Origin: Enchytraeus crypticus
Taxonomy: Eukaryota; Annelida; Clitellata; Enchytraeida; Enchytraeidae
Direction: 5' to 3'
Assembly: GCA_905160935.1 (NCBI GenBank)
Contig: CAJHZI010000192.1
Span: forward strand, 307,001-371,000
Length of the DNA: 64,000 bases
Both the position numbers and the translations under genes were made by a program. The notes below the pieces were generated by a model. That model was not told the DNA's origin, made no database searches, and saw nothing but the letters and a program-made list of their open reading frames with translations. Of the stretch, positions 11,298 through 23,600 are shown in pieces (positions within the stretch are counted from its first letter, which is position 1; the number at the start of each line of letters is the position of its first letter).

Positions 11298-14200
11298 CTA
11301 TAGAATTATATTGGATGTTGATTTTTTATTATTTTGCGGAAGAAATGACAGCAATCGTAGGTGTTTACAGTCAAAACCTGTGTTGCTTTTGAACGATGAA
11401 ACTGACTCTAAATCTTCAGTGCTCTCTGCTGTATCGACCCTAATCGCTGAATTATTTATTCTAACCATCACTAAATCTTCGCTTCTTTCTGTACTCTCTG
11501 AGGCCATGAACAAGGACCACAATTTTCTTAAAAACTCAGAAAACGCGAGGAATCCAAGTTTTGATTCTAATAGCTCTAGAACTAATACTCCATCAGACGT
11601 CAGATATTGCGTAACGAAACGTTTCAAATGAGCCGAGCTTCTATCCAGGCCTGGGACGAAGTAGTTTAAAGCTCGCAGGATATATTGAATCCTGTGGAGA
11701 GGGGATGCGGATAGAAGGATAGAGTGGAATAGTGAGACGGCGGTGACTAAAGAGAGCAAGCTGACCCATATCCACGTGGAGAGCAGGATTCTCTCCGTGA
11801 AGAGATTGACTGGAATGACGCAAGGGATTGTGTAGATCTGAACGGCGCGCAGTCTTCGTATCTAGATTAATAAAATACGCTAGAAAAATTCAACCTAATT
11901 TGTGTCTAGAGATAGAACTATGTTTAATTTCCAACGATCAACAACAGATATACAAGCAAATACAAAATAAAAAAACATTTACAAACTGAATCTCTAATTT
12001 TGAATTAAAATCTAGTTAAATTAATAACAGACACTTGTCAAATTTCAATTACCATTGGTGATTGTATTACCATTGGTGGCCTAATTTATCCACAATAAAC
12101 TGAATTCTAGCAGCTCTTATATTTGGAGCATCACTAATTATTTTAATTACAAAATCATGACGACCTCAAAATACAAAATGAATATCACCATTGAAAGTAA
12201 ATCATACAATAGGTGCATAGAAGTGTAACAAAGATAATGACTGATGTAATGAATGTAAAATAAACCCAATACTATTCAGTTGGCCCCTAGTGAGAGCATT
12301 GCTCCATCTAGCTAGTAGCCGAAAACTTATGGGAAAGTGATATCTTAGTGTCTACTTTCATATGATACAACATAATTTATATGCACTTCCATTACTTTTG
12401 TTCGCGTAGTTACACACATGACATACCGCATGTGTTTAATTAGTTTCCTTTCTTAGTTGCTGTTTTTGTATATGTCATAATTTAATTTTGAATCCACTAA
12501 CAAATAAATCTAACACAATTAAGAATTATATTATAAATTGCAATCATATAAAACCAAAATTTATAAATATTTTATATATAACATTTATAATGATATAGCA
12601 AATTTATGAGACAACAAAATGTACATGATGCAGCTTAATTTCTTAGTTACTAAAGGTTGACAACCTCAGTTCATAGTGGAGCATGATGGCCTGAAACAAG
12701 CCTGCCAATCGGTTGGATGGTCGAGTTAATGTTATTTTGCTACACAAACAAGAGTTCTGCTTTTCGAAACCCGATCAAACCGTCTCTAACAAACACTTGC
12801 GATGCGAAAGCAGCCGTTAAACTAATCTCTATATGATATCACGTGGTTTGAGAGTAGTATCTACTGTATATCTACTGTAAATATTATACTAATGGATATT
12901 AATCTTAATCTACTATATCTAATATATATCTACAATAGAAATATTGTCTAATACCTTTACTTCACAGTAGATAATTCTCGGGAACCCGATGGATGGTAGA
13001 GGTTCCCTGTGGTGTCCTGTCAGCGTATCAATCAGTGATCCGAAGGTCTGGACAGCGTATCCTGATCCCAGTGTGAACTCGATTATAGAGAGTTGACAAA
13101 GAAGATTTAGTAAATACATAAATTTGACTAGAATATATGTCAGAGTAAGTTTTCTCGCTTCCACACTCTGGAATATCCCTGAGGTCATAGAGCAATGATA
13201 TCGGCGTCCTTGGACGATTTTCTTGTGACGTTTTCTGATTAGAAACCTAAACACGTACAATCAGATAAGAAAGTTCAAATAATATTAAATTAGAAACTAA
13301 CATAAATCATTAATCTCATTTGTAGTGCGAAAGAGAGTACATAGGCTACTGTTATCTTTGATAATGCTGCTAGGAAATATTCAAGAAATAAGTAATAATT
13401 ATTAATAAAATGATATAAATGATCGTATTAAATGGAAATTCGTCCGTCCAACCGAGGAAGGCAACGGGAAACCACCTCAGAAGCCATACTTTTCCCAACT
13501 AAGTATGGATAAGGCATAGATTTTCTAAAGGGATTAACTTGTTGATCTAAGAAGTGCTCTTATGGAGCGAGAAAGCAGACTTTGAGTATGAATATGTACC
13601 TTGAACTTGCAACTTGGCAGTGCACTGAAGAAGAAGATAAATGAGCTGCGTCAGTCGTATTTTAAGCCCTGCTATATCTGCAGTATTTTTAAGCTGTGTC
13701 TGATTTTAGAACAATTTTCCAGCTTCATCTATAACTGATGGCACTTAACGTTCAATTTAACATCGGCTTCCTGTCCGAAACCATGTCAGTGACGGGCGAG
13801 CACTGGATTTGAACCCCATACACACTGATCCACAGTTGAAAATCATGCGTGACTTGCTCCTGGTTCAACCCATAACACATGCATATAATATTCAGGAAAA
13901 ACTTTCAAAAAATAAAATAATTTTTAAAACTAAATAACCTTTCGAAATTTGCAGCAAGAAATTTTATATATTTACGGCGATGCCATCTACCTCTATCAAT
14001 CCCCTCCAAGGCCTTGCAGTAAGTTATTATACTCTCACACGAGAGTCCTGATTGAGATAGGGACTTCCGCCAGACTAGAGAGGGAAGTCGAAAGAAGAAT
14101 GCCTGAACAAGAAGCGCTAGTGGAATCCACTGATAATAGGCTGGCACCATGTCGAATGGTTTCAGATGATTTTGTTGTAGATTTTTTCCTAGTCCGTGCT

Positions 14201-15153
14201 TAATGTTATTCGATCCCTTATCCATAACGATGGACTTGGTGGAATGAAGGTCTGGCGCATAGAGATAGGATCTCTGAACCCAACAAAAGTCATCCGTGTA
14301 TTGAACATGGACTTTTGTGAAGTGTTCCGGAGCCCAGCAGTTAATGGAATCACCTGTAACCAATAACATGATGATAATTAATTATATTTGGCTTATTAGA
14401 TTTCTTTATTATTGCAATCGAAAGCTATTCTATATCTTTATTAATTTTTGATAGTTTATTCATATAAATTCATTTCCACTAGGTTTGAAACTTTCTTTTA
14501 GAAACGACCTGGTTGTATTTTTGAAAGATAATTTGGACCCATATGGATTGATTTTAGCCCTAATGCTATTTAGTATTTTGATAAATTCTGTGGTATTATT
14601 ATTATTGAGCACACTGATATGTTATCAACAGTTCTGCTAATAGTTACTAGACCTTTAGATATGCTGTCAAACGAGATGCATACCTTAATAGCTTCTTGTT
14701 GTCTTCATGCACCTATAGAACGAATTATTTACGTTTAGTTAGTCTAGTTAGTTAGTTAATTAGTTAGTTAGGTAGTAGCTAGTTAGTCAGGTAGACTAGC
14801 TAGACTGGTAATACTAAATTGTAGGCTACTGATTTTTGTTAAATTATATAGATTCGGAGTACTTTATTCATATAGACAGGAAGATGGACAATAAAAATAT
14901 GTGACGAACATAAAAGGATTATACTTTTGGCAGAACATAACGATAAAGAGAGAAATAGAAGAAAGAGAGAAGAGAAAGGAAAGAGAGTGATTAACCGCTA
15001 ACCATACCTACCAGCATATTGTTTGCTGGTTGAAAGAATGGAACAGCATATGAGCAGAGTCACGGTGTAAACTGAATTCAAACGATCTGTGAACGACTCG
15101 AGTCTTTCTTCGGTAAAATCAGTTAGACGAAATCTTCGTGGTCTGGCGTCCAT
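11298..15153 (-). CDS. Innexin gap-junction/hemichannel protein, 4 exons, 468 aa
   Basis: Exons on the minus strand are 15153-15012, 14353-13939, 13246-12961 and 11861-11298. All phases agree and give 469 codons. Four membrane segments lie near residues 29-47, 119-143, 219-246 and 305-327. Extracellular loop 1 has Cys53 and Cys71; loop 2 has Cys280 and Cys295, the usual innexin two-plus-two pattern. The signature YYQWIPLALLVQA and the following P-SLVWR are visible at the start of TM2, and FPRIIYCEIRR precedes TM4. Such proteins form intercellular channels or hemichannels in the plasma membrane. The start is the first ATG in good context (ACAATGG). The cytosolic C-terminal tail is Ser/Glu-rich. 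The donor of exon 2 (AAG|GTTATT) is weak but is the only one matching phase. The gene is convergent with golgin-45. Confidence 0.9.
13445..13640 (+). mobile_element. SINE-like S3 copy, 3' half
   Basis: It matches the minus-strand S3 element at 3555-3740 over about 180 bp (AAGGCAACGGGAAACCACCT, then AACTTGGCAGTGCACTGAAG). It is 5'-truncated and lies in innexin intron 2. Confidence 0.65.
13745..13866 (-). mobile_element. tRNA-derived SINE S1, diverged
   Basis: It shares GTCAGTGACGGGCGAGC and GGATTTGAACCCC with the S1 family but differs at many other positions. It lies in innexin intron 2, close to the S3 copy. Confidence 0.55.
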
Positions 15154-15330
15154 TGTGGTGAACGTACAACAAGTGTTCAATGTACAGTGTGTCGTGCACT
15201 GTAATACGTCATATCCCTCTCGACTGGAGGGTCAGCAATTTGATAATTTAAGATTAAATTAAAATTAAATTAAATTTAAATATAAAAATGTAATTTAAAT
15301 TATAAATTTGAAAATTGAAAATTTTAAAGT

Positions 15331-16980
15331 ACTACTGCACCAGCTCTGTTAAACCTACTAAAGGCGTCAATGGAAATAGGGGTGGTTCCTCAAGATTTTA
15401 AGAATGCCAATGTAGTTCCAATACATAAAAAAGGGAATAGGGATAAAGCAGAAAATTATAGGCCTATTAGCTTAACAAGCATAATCGATAAGATTTTTGA
15501 AAGCATTATTAAGGATAAAATAATTAGTTCCTTGGAAGAATACAACTTAATTGGAAATAGTCAGCATGGTTTTATTAGTGGCCGTTCTTGTTTAACTAAT
15601 TTGCTAGATTTTTTAGAATATAGGCTATTACAAAAGGAAGTAGATAATAAAAATAGCATTGATATCTTATATCTAGACTTTGCTAAAGCGTTTGATAAAG
15701 TTCAACATAAAAGATTACTTAGTAAGTTGGAAGCACATGGATTAACGGGCAAACTTTTAAAGTGGATAGGTAATTGGTTAAGCCATAGAAAACAAAGGGT
15801 GTGTGTCGAGGACGAATTCTCGGAATGGCCAGCAGTAAAGAGTGGTGTGCCACAGGGCTCTGTTTTAGGACCTCAGTTATTTTTAGTTTACATCAATGAC
15901 ATTGACATAGATATTGTATCAAAATTTAGTAAATTGGCAGATGATTCTAAAGTGGCAAAGATAGTAAACAACATTGAAGATGCTGAGATTTTAAAGTATG
16001 ATATGAAAATGTTACAGAACTGGTCTAGGGATTGGCTAATGGAGTTCAATGCTGAGAAATGTAGAGTTATGCATATAGGGAATAATAATTTAGAAATTGA
16101 GTATACATTGAACAATATTAAACTAAAATCCACAAACAGTGAGAGGGATTTAGGAGTCTTTGTGGATAGATCTTTTAAATTTAGTGAAAATTGTAATAAA
16201 GTTGTAAATGGTGCTAATTGTGTATTAAGAATGATTAAAAGAACAATTGCATGTAGAAATGAAGATGTTGTGGTAAGGCTATATAAGGCTCTTGTACGGC
16301 CCAAACTTGAATACTGCGTTCAGGCTTGGTGCCCATATCTTAAGAAAGATATCGATAAATTAGAAAGGGTACAAGCCAGAGCAACAAGGCTGGTATTTGA
16401 CTGCCAAAAACTTAGTTATGAGAATAGATTAAAATTCGTAGGATTAACCTCTTTAAGTGAGAGAAGAACTAGAGGAGGTTTAATAGAAGTTTTTAAAATA
16501 CTCAAAGGCTTCAGCAAAGTTAACCATAGTATTTGGTTTAATTTATCAAACAACAGAAACACAAGGGGATATATGTATAAACTTTGTAAATTTAGAAGTA
16601 GACTAGATTTAAGGAAATTTTTCTTTAGTCAAAGAGTTACAAATGCTTGGAATAGTTTGCCAAGCGAAGTTGTAGAAGCAGAATCAGTGAATGCGTTTAA
16701 AAACAAATATGATAAACATAGGAACATGTAAATTAGATGCTAATTGCATGTTCAGTGTGATACATATGTATAAATTTGATATGTTGACATGAAGTTTGTA
16801 TGATTTGATTTATAAAGTAGGACTAATTAAGTTTTTTACGATGTACAGATAGGCGAAATTAGACATTTTATATTGAACTATGAGGTGTTATCAATACTAA
16901 TTGGTATTAGTTAAGAGTCTGATGAGTCTTAAACAAGCACATAATTGCTTCCTGACTCTGTAAATGTTATGTTATGTTAA
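15331..16980 (+). mobile_element. CR1/L2-like LINE, 5'-truncated, intact reverse transcriptase frame
   Basis: An open frame from 15331 to the stop at 16729-16731 encodes a non-LTR reverse transcriptase; the first ATG at 15370 gives 453 aa. Motifs in order are ENYRPISLTS, LYLDFAKAFDKVQH (motif A), GVPQGSVLGPQLFLVYINDI (motif B) and KLADDSK (motif C, with Leu where Tyr or Phe is usual). The C-terminal part has the VRPKLEYCVQAWCPY and RVQARATRLV blocks typical of the CR1/L2/Jockey group. There is no endonuclease domain, and an in-frame stop sits just before 15328, so the copy is 5'-truncated near 15330. The 3' end, near 16980, carries an ATGTTATGTTATGTT repeat. The frame is unbroken, suggesting a fairly recent insertion. 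Confidence 0.85.
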
Positions 16981-17029
16981 AGTGATTCTGTCAGTCAATG
17001 AGTATTATTAAAGTTATTCATTATAGCCT

Positions 17030-17700
17030 AAATGTTGTCATTGTGCTAAACATTTGCACTAAATTGATACAAAAGTAATAAATATTCTGGCGTTCTCTTT
17101 CTCTCTTTCTTCTCTTCTCTATCTTAGCCCATTAAATATCGTTAAGCTTATTTGTACTATGCCTAATATATCATGCTTTAAATAATAATATTATGCGCAT
17201 CTCTAAATATTGTAAACCGGTAAGTTCTAACTTGGCCACTACGGCAAGGTATAGGTAAGGCATGTTTTATGTAAGTAGCTTCACTGTACATGTAGGCTAT
17301 ACTCGTCGTTTCGCAAGTGAACGTCCATACCAGCTCTAAATCTACGTGTCCTATTATTGTCAACTGACTGCAGTTATGCAACCCATCAATCATTGAAATT
17401 GACTGTCTATATCTTATTCATTAATTGAAGAATAAACACTGCATTCTTCTGATAAAAATAAAAATTGTACTTCACGCTTCAGTGAAAACATTGTGCAGAC
17501 TTTGAAAATTAATTTTAATTACTCAACTGGTCAAATCCGGCTTACGTTCCTTTCTTGCTCAGCAAATGTTGTCTATAAGAGATCGTCAGCAATAGGGCGT
17601 AGTCCATACTAAAGTAGTCATCCATCCTTTGATTTGTGGATCGTTTACTTGGTTTATATACACTATAATTTATGATATATATATATGATATATTCACCAT
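17030..17700. other. No gene seen
   Basis: AT-rich sequence upstream of the innexin and LINE. Short open frames on the minus strand have no recognisable content. Confidence 0.4.
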
Positions 17701-17705
17701 CGTCA

Positions 17706-17740
17706 TAATCATCACCAAATCATCATCATCACCATCATCG

Positions 17741-17774
<34 letters not shown>

Positions 17775-18105
17775 TATCATCATCATCATCATCATCGTCA
17801 TCATCATCATCGTCATTATCATTGTCATCATCATCATCTTTACTAGAATCCCAGTTTAGCCATGATCGGGATAGGGATAGACCTTCTCCAATCCTCTCTA
17901 TCCTACACCAATCACAATATACCCATACCATTTCATTCGCTTAAATTTGTGTAATAATTTCTGGAACCTAAGCGCTCATCAACCGAATGCCCATTCTAAC
18001 GTTGGTTTGTTTGTTGGTTGGCCTATTTTTATGGCGCCTTTTACCACACGTGCAATACACGGTTGAACTATTCTTCAAGAAACCAGAACACAACACGGAG
18101 AATAT
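17706..18105 (-). mobile_element. SINE S4, near full length, with (GAT)n tail
   Basis: On the minus strand it runs from CCGTGTTGTGTTCTGG near 18105, through GAAGAATAGTTCAACCGTG and a GTGGTAAAAGGCGCC block, to GCTAAACTGGGATTC. It ends in about 130 bp of GAT repeats (17706-17836). It defines the longest copy of the family in the window. The long poly-Asp and poly-Ser frames here are readings of the tail. Confidence 0.7.
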
Positions 18106-18109
18106 ATGA

Positions 18110-20430
18110 TATATTGAAGGAATAAAACTAAGATTAGACTTTATGCTCTTTTAAACTGTAAACTGGTTACTTTGCCATCAGATTAAATCCTTGCAGAAGG
18201 ACTAAGGGAGATCAGGATCAGTTCATAGAATAAGTTCTGTCCTGACGGCCTCAATTTTAGGTTTTATCCTTTGGTTATTCTTGACGTATAATCTTATTAA
18301 AATTCTAAATTTAGCTACTTATGATGTCATATCTTCGTTATCGGTTTGATATCCTTTTTGCTGGTAATGCAGCTTTTGTATACCGTACAACACAACCTTA
18401 TGGTTACATCAGATTTACTTTTCAGAAGCTTTAAGCCTACGTTATAGAGACTGATTATAGGTGATTCCGATTAAATATTAAAAATTAATTTATAAGTTAC
18501 ATTTACTTAAATTAATGAACTTACTTATTGTATTTTCTAGAAAAATATCAGGATTTGGCAAGACTTATTTGTAGAGCAGTATTTAAGAAATTTGAATAGA
18601 TCCAGAGAGGGTAAATAGACGAATATCTAACTTATATAGGCCTATAATTAAATTTATGCACATTACATTCGAACACAGGTTGGCGGTCCAGTGGCTACGG
18701 TTAGAAGGATGATTACCGCTCTAGTTATTTATTTCCTAGCAATTGTAAAAACACAATATGATCTATGACATAACTATTTGCTTCATGTTTTTAAACATAC
18801 AAGCTTTTCCTAATGTTTGTCTAATGAAGGATCATCGTCACTTCGATTGACTTTTGACGTTGACTATGCATTTAATAAAAATATCATGTTACTATCGTAC
18901 TACCAATGTTTAACTTTTTATTTGTGAGAATTTTCATTCTCTCGGAATTTTGTCTCTCGGAATTTGATTGAATCTGTCTAATTTCCACAATTATTACAGG
19001 CAAAATATTATCATAGTTTTATGGACTTTTGAAACTGTAAAAAGCTGCATTCGTAGAATTTTATATTTATCTATGATATCTTCGTGGTTCTATATGTGGG
19101 TCCATAAAATGAATTTCTGTCATTTTGCTTATATCTTTCGTTTCTCTTCACATAGGCCTACGCATCTACAAAACGAGCAACCAAGTTTTCTTTTAAGGTT
19201 GTCGAAATCCGCTTTCTTAAAAACCTGTGGGTGAGTTTAGCTATTGAATATAATGAGGATCTTTGGACTTCAAAAAGAAACTGAATTATGAGCAATATCT
19301 AGTAAAGTGTTCACAAATTAAACATATACTTAAGAAGGTCTGTTTATATTGTTTTGCAATGATTAATCTTTAGCTATGGATCCCAGCTGCTTTTGAGTTT
19401 CCTTATGCATATTAGTTTAAATGCAGCATAGTTCTAAATATTGTAGTTCAGTTATTAACGTAATAGTCTACTGTTCCAATGTATTGACGCATGACTAATA
19501 GAAATTAATCTAATCAAGGAATCGTATTCACTTCACGGGCAGCTTGCACTTTGAGTCACATACGTTGAACAGAACTAATTCAACTTCATAGGAAGAGTTC
19601 AATATTGTAGGCCTACATTTTATCATTCAAAGATGCATTTCTTAATGATCTCTACTCTTTAGAAATGCTTTCCAACATCGCAGCCATGATAGAAATTTTA
19701 TAGACATGCACACAAAATGTAATTATTCTATTTATTACATTTAAGCTAAGAAAAGACCTGACTGCAGGCTACTATCTATAACGATCTTTGTACTACAGGT
19801 ATATTATCCAGTATGTGCAAATAAAAATATTATTAATCTCTTCAAGATTTCTTAGCTGTACTAATAGAACTGTAGAATTTGTTAGAACTACTGAAATTAG
19901 TTGCAAATACCCGCACAATAATACCTACAAACTTGAGTAGAAGACCATCGAGCTTCTGATCTTGACGTTAACACGGAAACCCCGCCGGTTACTAATGATA
20001 TACTACCATGAACTTTTTAATAGGCCTACTTCAAGATTTAGATCTCATGATGGTATAGATTAAGTTACCTCATGTTATACCGCAGATGGATAAAATTGGA
20101 GCCAACCATTAAAGAGAGCGAATGCTTAGTCTGCAAGAAGCAAGGCCACTAAATAATTAACCTGCAAGATGTAGGTCGACTAATTAATGTTATTTAATTT
20201 TGTAGCTTCGTTGGAATGTAATGTTACCTTCTGCAAATTTATGCATTTAAAAGTAGGCTACACACATTTCTAGAAGCTTATGGCAACACTGCACAGGTTT
20301 AGGCTTCTTAAGGCATCAATTAGTTCAATTATAAAGCAATTTAATTAGAATTACTTGGGTTTAACAGTGATCGAAGTACATAATTCAGTGTGCCTAAGGC
20401 TGGATGGATATAATCTCCGCAGAACTGCCC
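18110..20430. other. No gene seen
   Basis: Unique-looking AT-rich sequence between the S4 SINE and the thioredoxin promoter. It contains several TAGGCCTA octamers but no supported coding or RNA gene. Confidence 0.4.
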
Positions 20431-20449
20431 GAGGAGTCATTCGCTTTAA

Positions 20450-20541
20450 CCAATTCGTAAACAACATTTCCGTCAAAGTTTTCCTCTCAAATTTCGACCA
20501 AGAAACTTCTACAGACCTGAACGACACTGCTACTTTATATA
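20450..20541 (+). promoter_or_regulatory. Likely thioredoxin core promoter (CCAAT and TATA)
   Basis: CCAAT at 20450-20454 and TTTATATA at 20534-20541 lie 154 and 67 bases upstream of the thioredoxin ATG. Transcription about 30 bases after the TATA would leave a short 5' UTR of about 40 bases. The open frames on both strands across 20351-20608 are then promoter readings, not genes. Confidence 0.45.
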
Positions 20542-20607
20542 CCAGCTTCATCTGGTCGCTCCACCAAAGTTCATTTAGCTCAGACATTCCTAAGTAAATC
20601 TGCAGCA

Positions 20608-23600
20608 ATGGTTAAGAAAATTAACGAGATGGTAAGTGCTACTTCTTTTGTTGTACTTAAATCCCTGTTAGTATAAAATTCACGAGTATTTACTAAAATT
20701 TCTTGATTTTTGTTAATTAATTTGAACTTTTAATCAAATATTGGTGTATCTCTGGAATTCTTCTCCAAGTCTACAGTGTAGTTTAGTTTAAACTACATCT
20801 GTAGTTTACTATCTATAGAAAACTTCCATTCTTTATACACTACAATTTGCTTCTAGTCTTCATGCTATACACTTTTTCTCTGATTTGTTAGTAAATTGTA
20901 GTGTTTATTAAATTGTTTAATTTTATTTTTAATAAATTTTAAAATTATTTTTTTAATTTATTACCCTGCCGGCTAATCTTTCATCGTGAACTTGTTGCTG
21001 AACTTTCAGTTTTAGACTTCCAATTTATTCCTCATTAGAGATTTATTTTATCTATATTAAATTACATATAGACCAAAATCTTTTGTCGCAAAATTGACCA
21101 AACTAAAGTTCCTGAAACTATGGTCATAGATGCTACTACTTGTTTTGATGACTCTATTGGATGGACATCTCACTAGAAATTGGAAGAAAATAGTAAAATA
21201 ATAAAATAGCAAACAAGTAAAATAGTAAACTAGTATGGCTAATCAGTGGAGGATAGGCATAGAATCTCTCTCTCTTTCTCTCTCTCTCTCTTAGAGCACT
21301 GCCTACTGGCAGGTCCATGTTATATAACGCCTCCACTCTTCTGTCTTCCGCTTTCCTCTTCATATCCACATATGAGTGGATCCTTAAACCATCTAACAAA
21401 CCTAATCTTGGTCTGCCTCTGCCTCTTTTTCCTTCCATTCTACCTTCTATGACCTCTTTTAATAGACTTCCCCCATTCTTTTGAATATGCCCTATCCAAC
21501 TCTTCTTCGTATTTCTTAGAGCATTTATCAACTGGCTATCGGTTCCAACCTTCTACAGATACAGGAGAAAGCACATTGAAACAGTTTACATAAACTTAAA
21601 ACGCGCAAAACATGGGCTGTTTATGTATAAACGGCGCATGTTGTGCGCGTTTTACAGCCTATAGGAAGAGATAAATCATGAAAACAAAAGTAAATTAATT
21701 CTAGTGCAATGTTCATCTCATCTGCTATCTGACATAACTTAATCCTACCTGCTAACTTAGTCCTACCTGCTAACTTAGTCCTACCTGCTAACTTAGTCCT
21801 ACCTGCTAACTTGGTTCTACCTGCATAGAGGTCGCTTTCTATTAACTTAAATGATTTTTAATTATTTGATAACTTTTAATGCTTAGTCTTAAATCATTAT
21901 TGATCAATATTTTGAATGAAGGCTGACTTGCAGAAGGCATTAAGAGATGCTGGCAGTGAGCCAATAATGGTTGAGTTCTACGCCACCTGGTGCCCGCCTT
22001 GTAAGGCGATATCAAGAAAAGTGCTCGTAAGTGATGTATGTAATATCTGTAATAAATGTAAGAGCTGGTAAAGCTATTGTTACCGTCAGTTTCCTCACTC
22101 GAAGGCGATGTCAGTGACGGGCGAGCCCAGGATTTGAACCCCGCAATGATCCGCGTTCGAGTATCTTACTGGCATCGCCACTGGCTCCAGGCTGTGGCTG
22201 GTCGGTGGGACAGGCTGTTGGGGTGTCGGTGGATCCCTAACTTCTTTTATTGACGCGCAGCTTAACCCAGTGCTCTAAATTCTGTCCCTAATCTTGCCCA
22301 ACACCCTTATGCATGTGCGCAGAGGTGGTGTGGCATGTAGAAGTAGCTGAACTAAACTATTCTTTAAACGAAAAAGTAATTAAACTAAACTATTTTGTTA
22401 ACTGAAGACAGATGAACTTAGTTTCTTTTAGGTAAAAATGAAACGTTATACTTAACTTTTTAGTATTTTTTACCATTTCATTAATACGCTGCTATTTGCA
22501 TCAGTAGTATTAACGTATTATGATTTAAAAAAACTATTTGCATAGTACATTTTAATAGACGGCTTATAATAGAAAGGATGAAACCTACTCTCTCATGGCT
22601 GGAATCCGATGACCATCTTGACTGAGTATTGAATTCGGGAACTCTGATTTAAAAACCGCAATCATACCACTGCTCCTTAGAATCGTTTTGCTAAGTAAAT
22701 TGGAGAATTAATTTTTAAATTTTTTTTAAAAATTTCCTTTATGAATTTTTCTGCAGCTGGAGAGGATCTGTTACAAAAAAAGTCTTGTTGGTACAGAGTC
22801 TGCTTGAGACGTCCCTGACATTGCCTTATGGCTAGGAACTGGGCGTTAATTTCTTATTAATTGATTTGATTGATTGATGTGTCTATTCTTTGATTGCAAA
22901 TCAATCTTCTCACGTTACCACAATAGAGATCAATATTATAATATGGTATTATAGATTACGATCTTCTTTCATTAGTATAACAATCTAGTAGTTAACATTA
23001 CATTTAAAAAAATTGAAATGATATATAACATTTTCATCCAGTATAACTAAGACGTCGTTGTAACATTTACACATTTACTTAGAACTTCAATATTTTGGCT
23101 TAATTAGCGTAATTATTACATTGTTAATTGAACAGGCTCTATCGAGAAAATATCCAAAAATTAAAGTCTTCAAGGTAGACGTTGACCAGTCAGATGACAT
23201 TGCCAAGAAATACAAGGTCAACGCTATGCCAACATTCAAAGTGTTCGTCAATGGACGCGCTGTAAGGGTAAGTAATGACGATATTACATTTGTAATGCTT
23301 TAATTATTTCCAAAGTTTATACTGAATATTCTAGACTAGTTCAATAAGTGCACCCAAAAGTGATTTGAAATAATAATTGACAAAGTTTAGCTAAAATTTT
23401 TGTGAGCGAAAACTTAACACAAAAAACTGTTCATACTGTCGATTCTGAAGTAGTAATCACAAGCCAGTTCAAATATCTTCTACACTTCGTAATTTATTTG
23501 ATCCCAACGCTTCTTAATGCCGTTTATTCTAAGAAGAAATACAGTAGTTAGTGTGTTATTCTTCTACCCGAAAGTTATGCTTACAGAAAATCATAGTCGA

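Noticed and set aside
11311..11631. 106-codon plus-strand frame
   Set aside because: Antisense shadow of the innexin last exon.
15888..16304. 138-codon minus-strand frame
   Set aside because: Antisense shadow of the LINE reverse transcriptase.
17542..17944. Poly-Asp and poly-Ser frames
   Set aside because: Produced by the (GAT)n tail of an S4 SINE.
20351..20608. 85- and 80-codon frames on opposite strands just upstream of thioredoxin
   Set aside because: They overlap a TATA box and CCAAT box at proper distance from the thioredoxin start and have no family resemblance.
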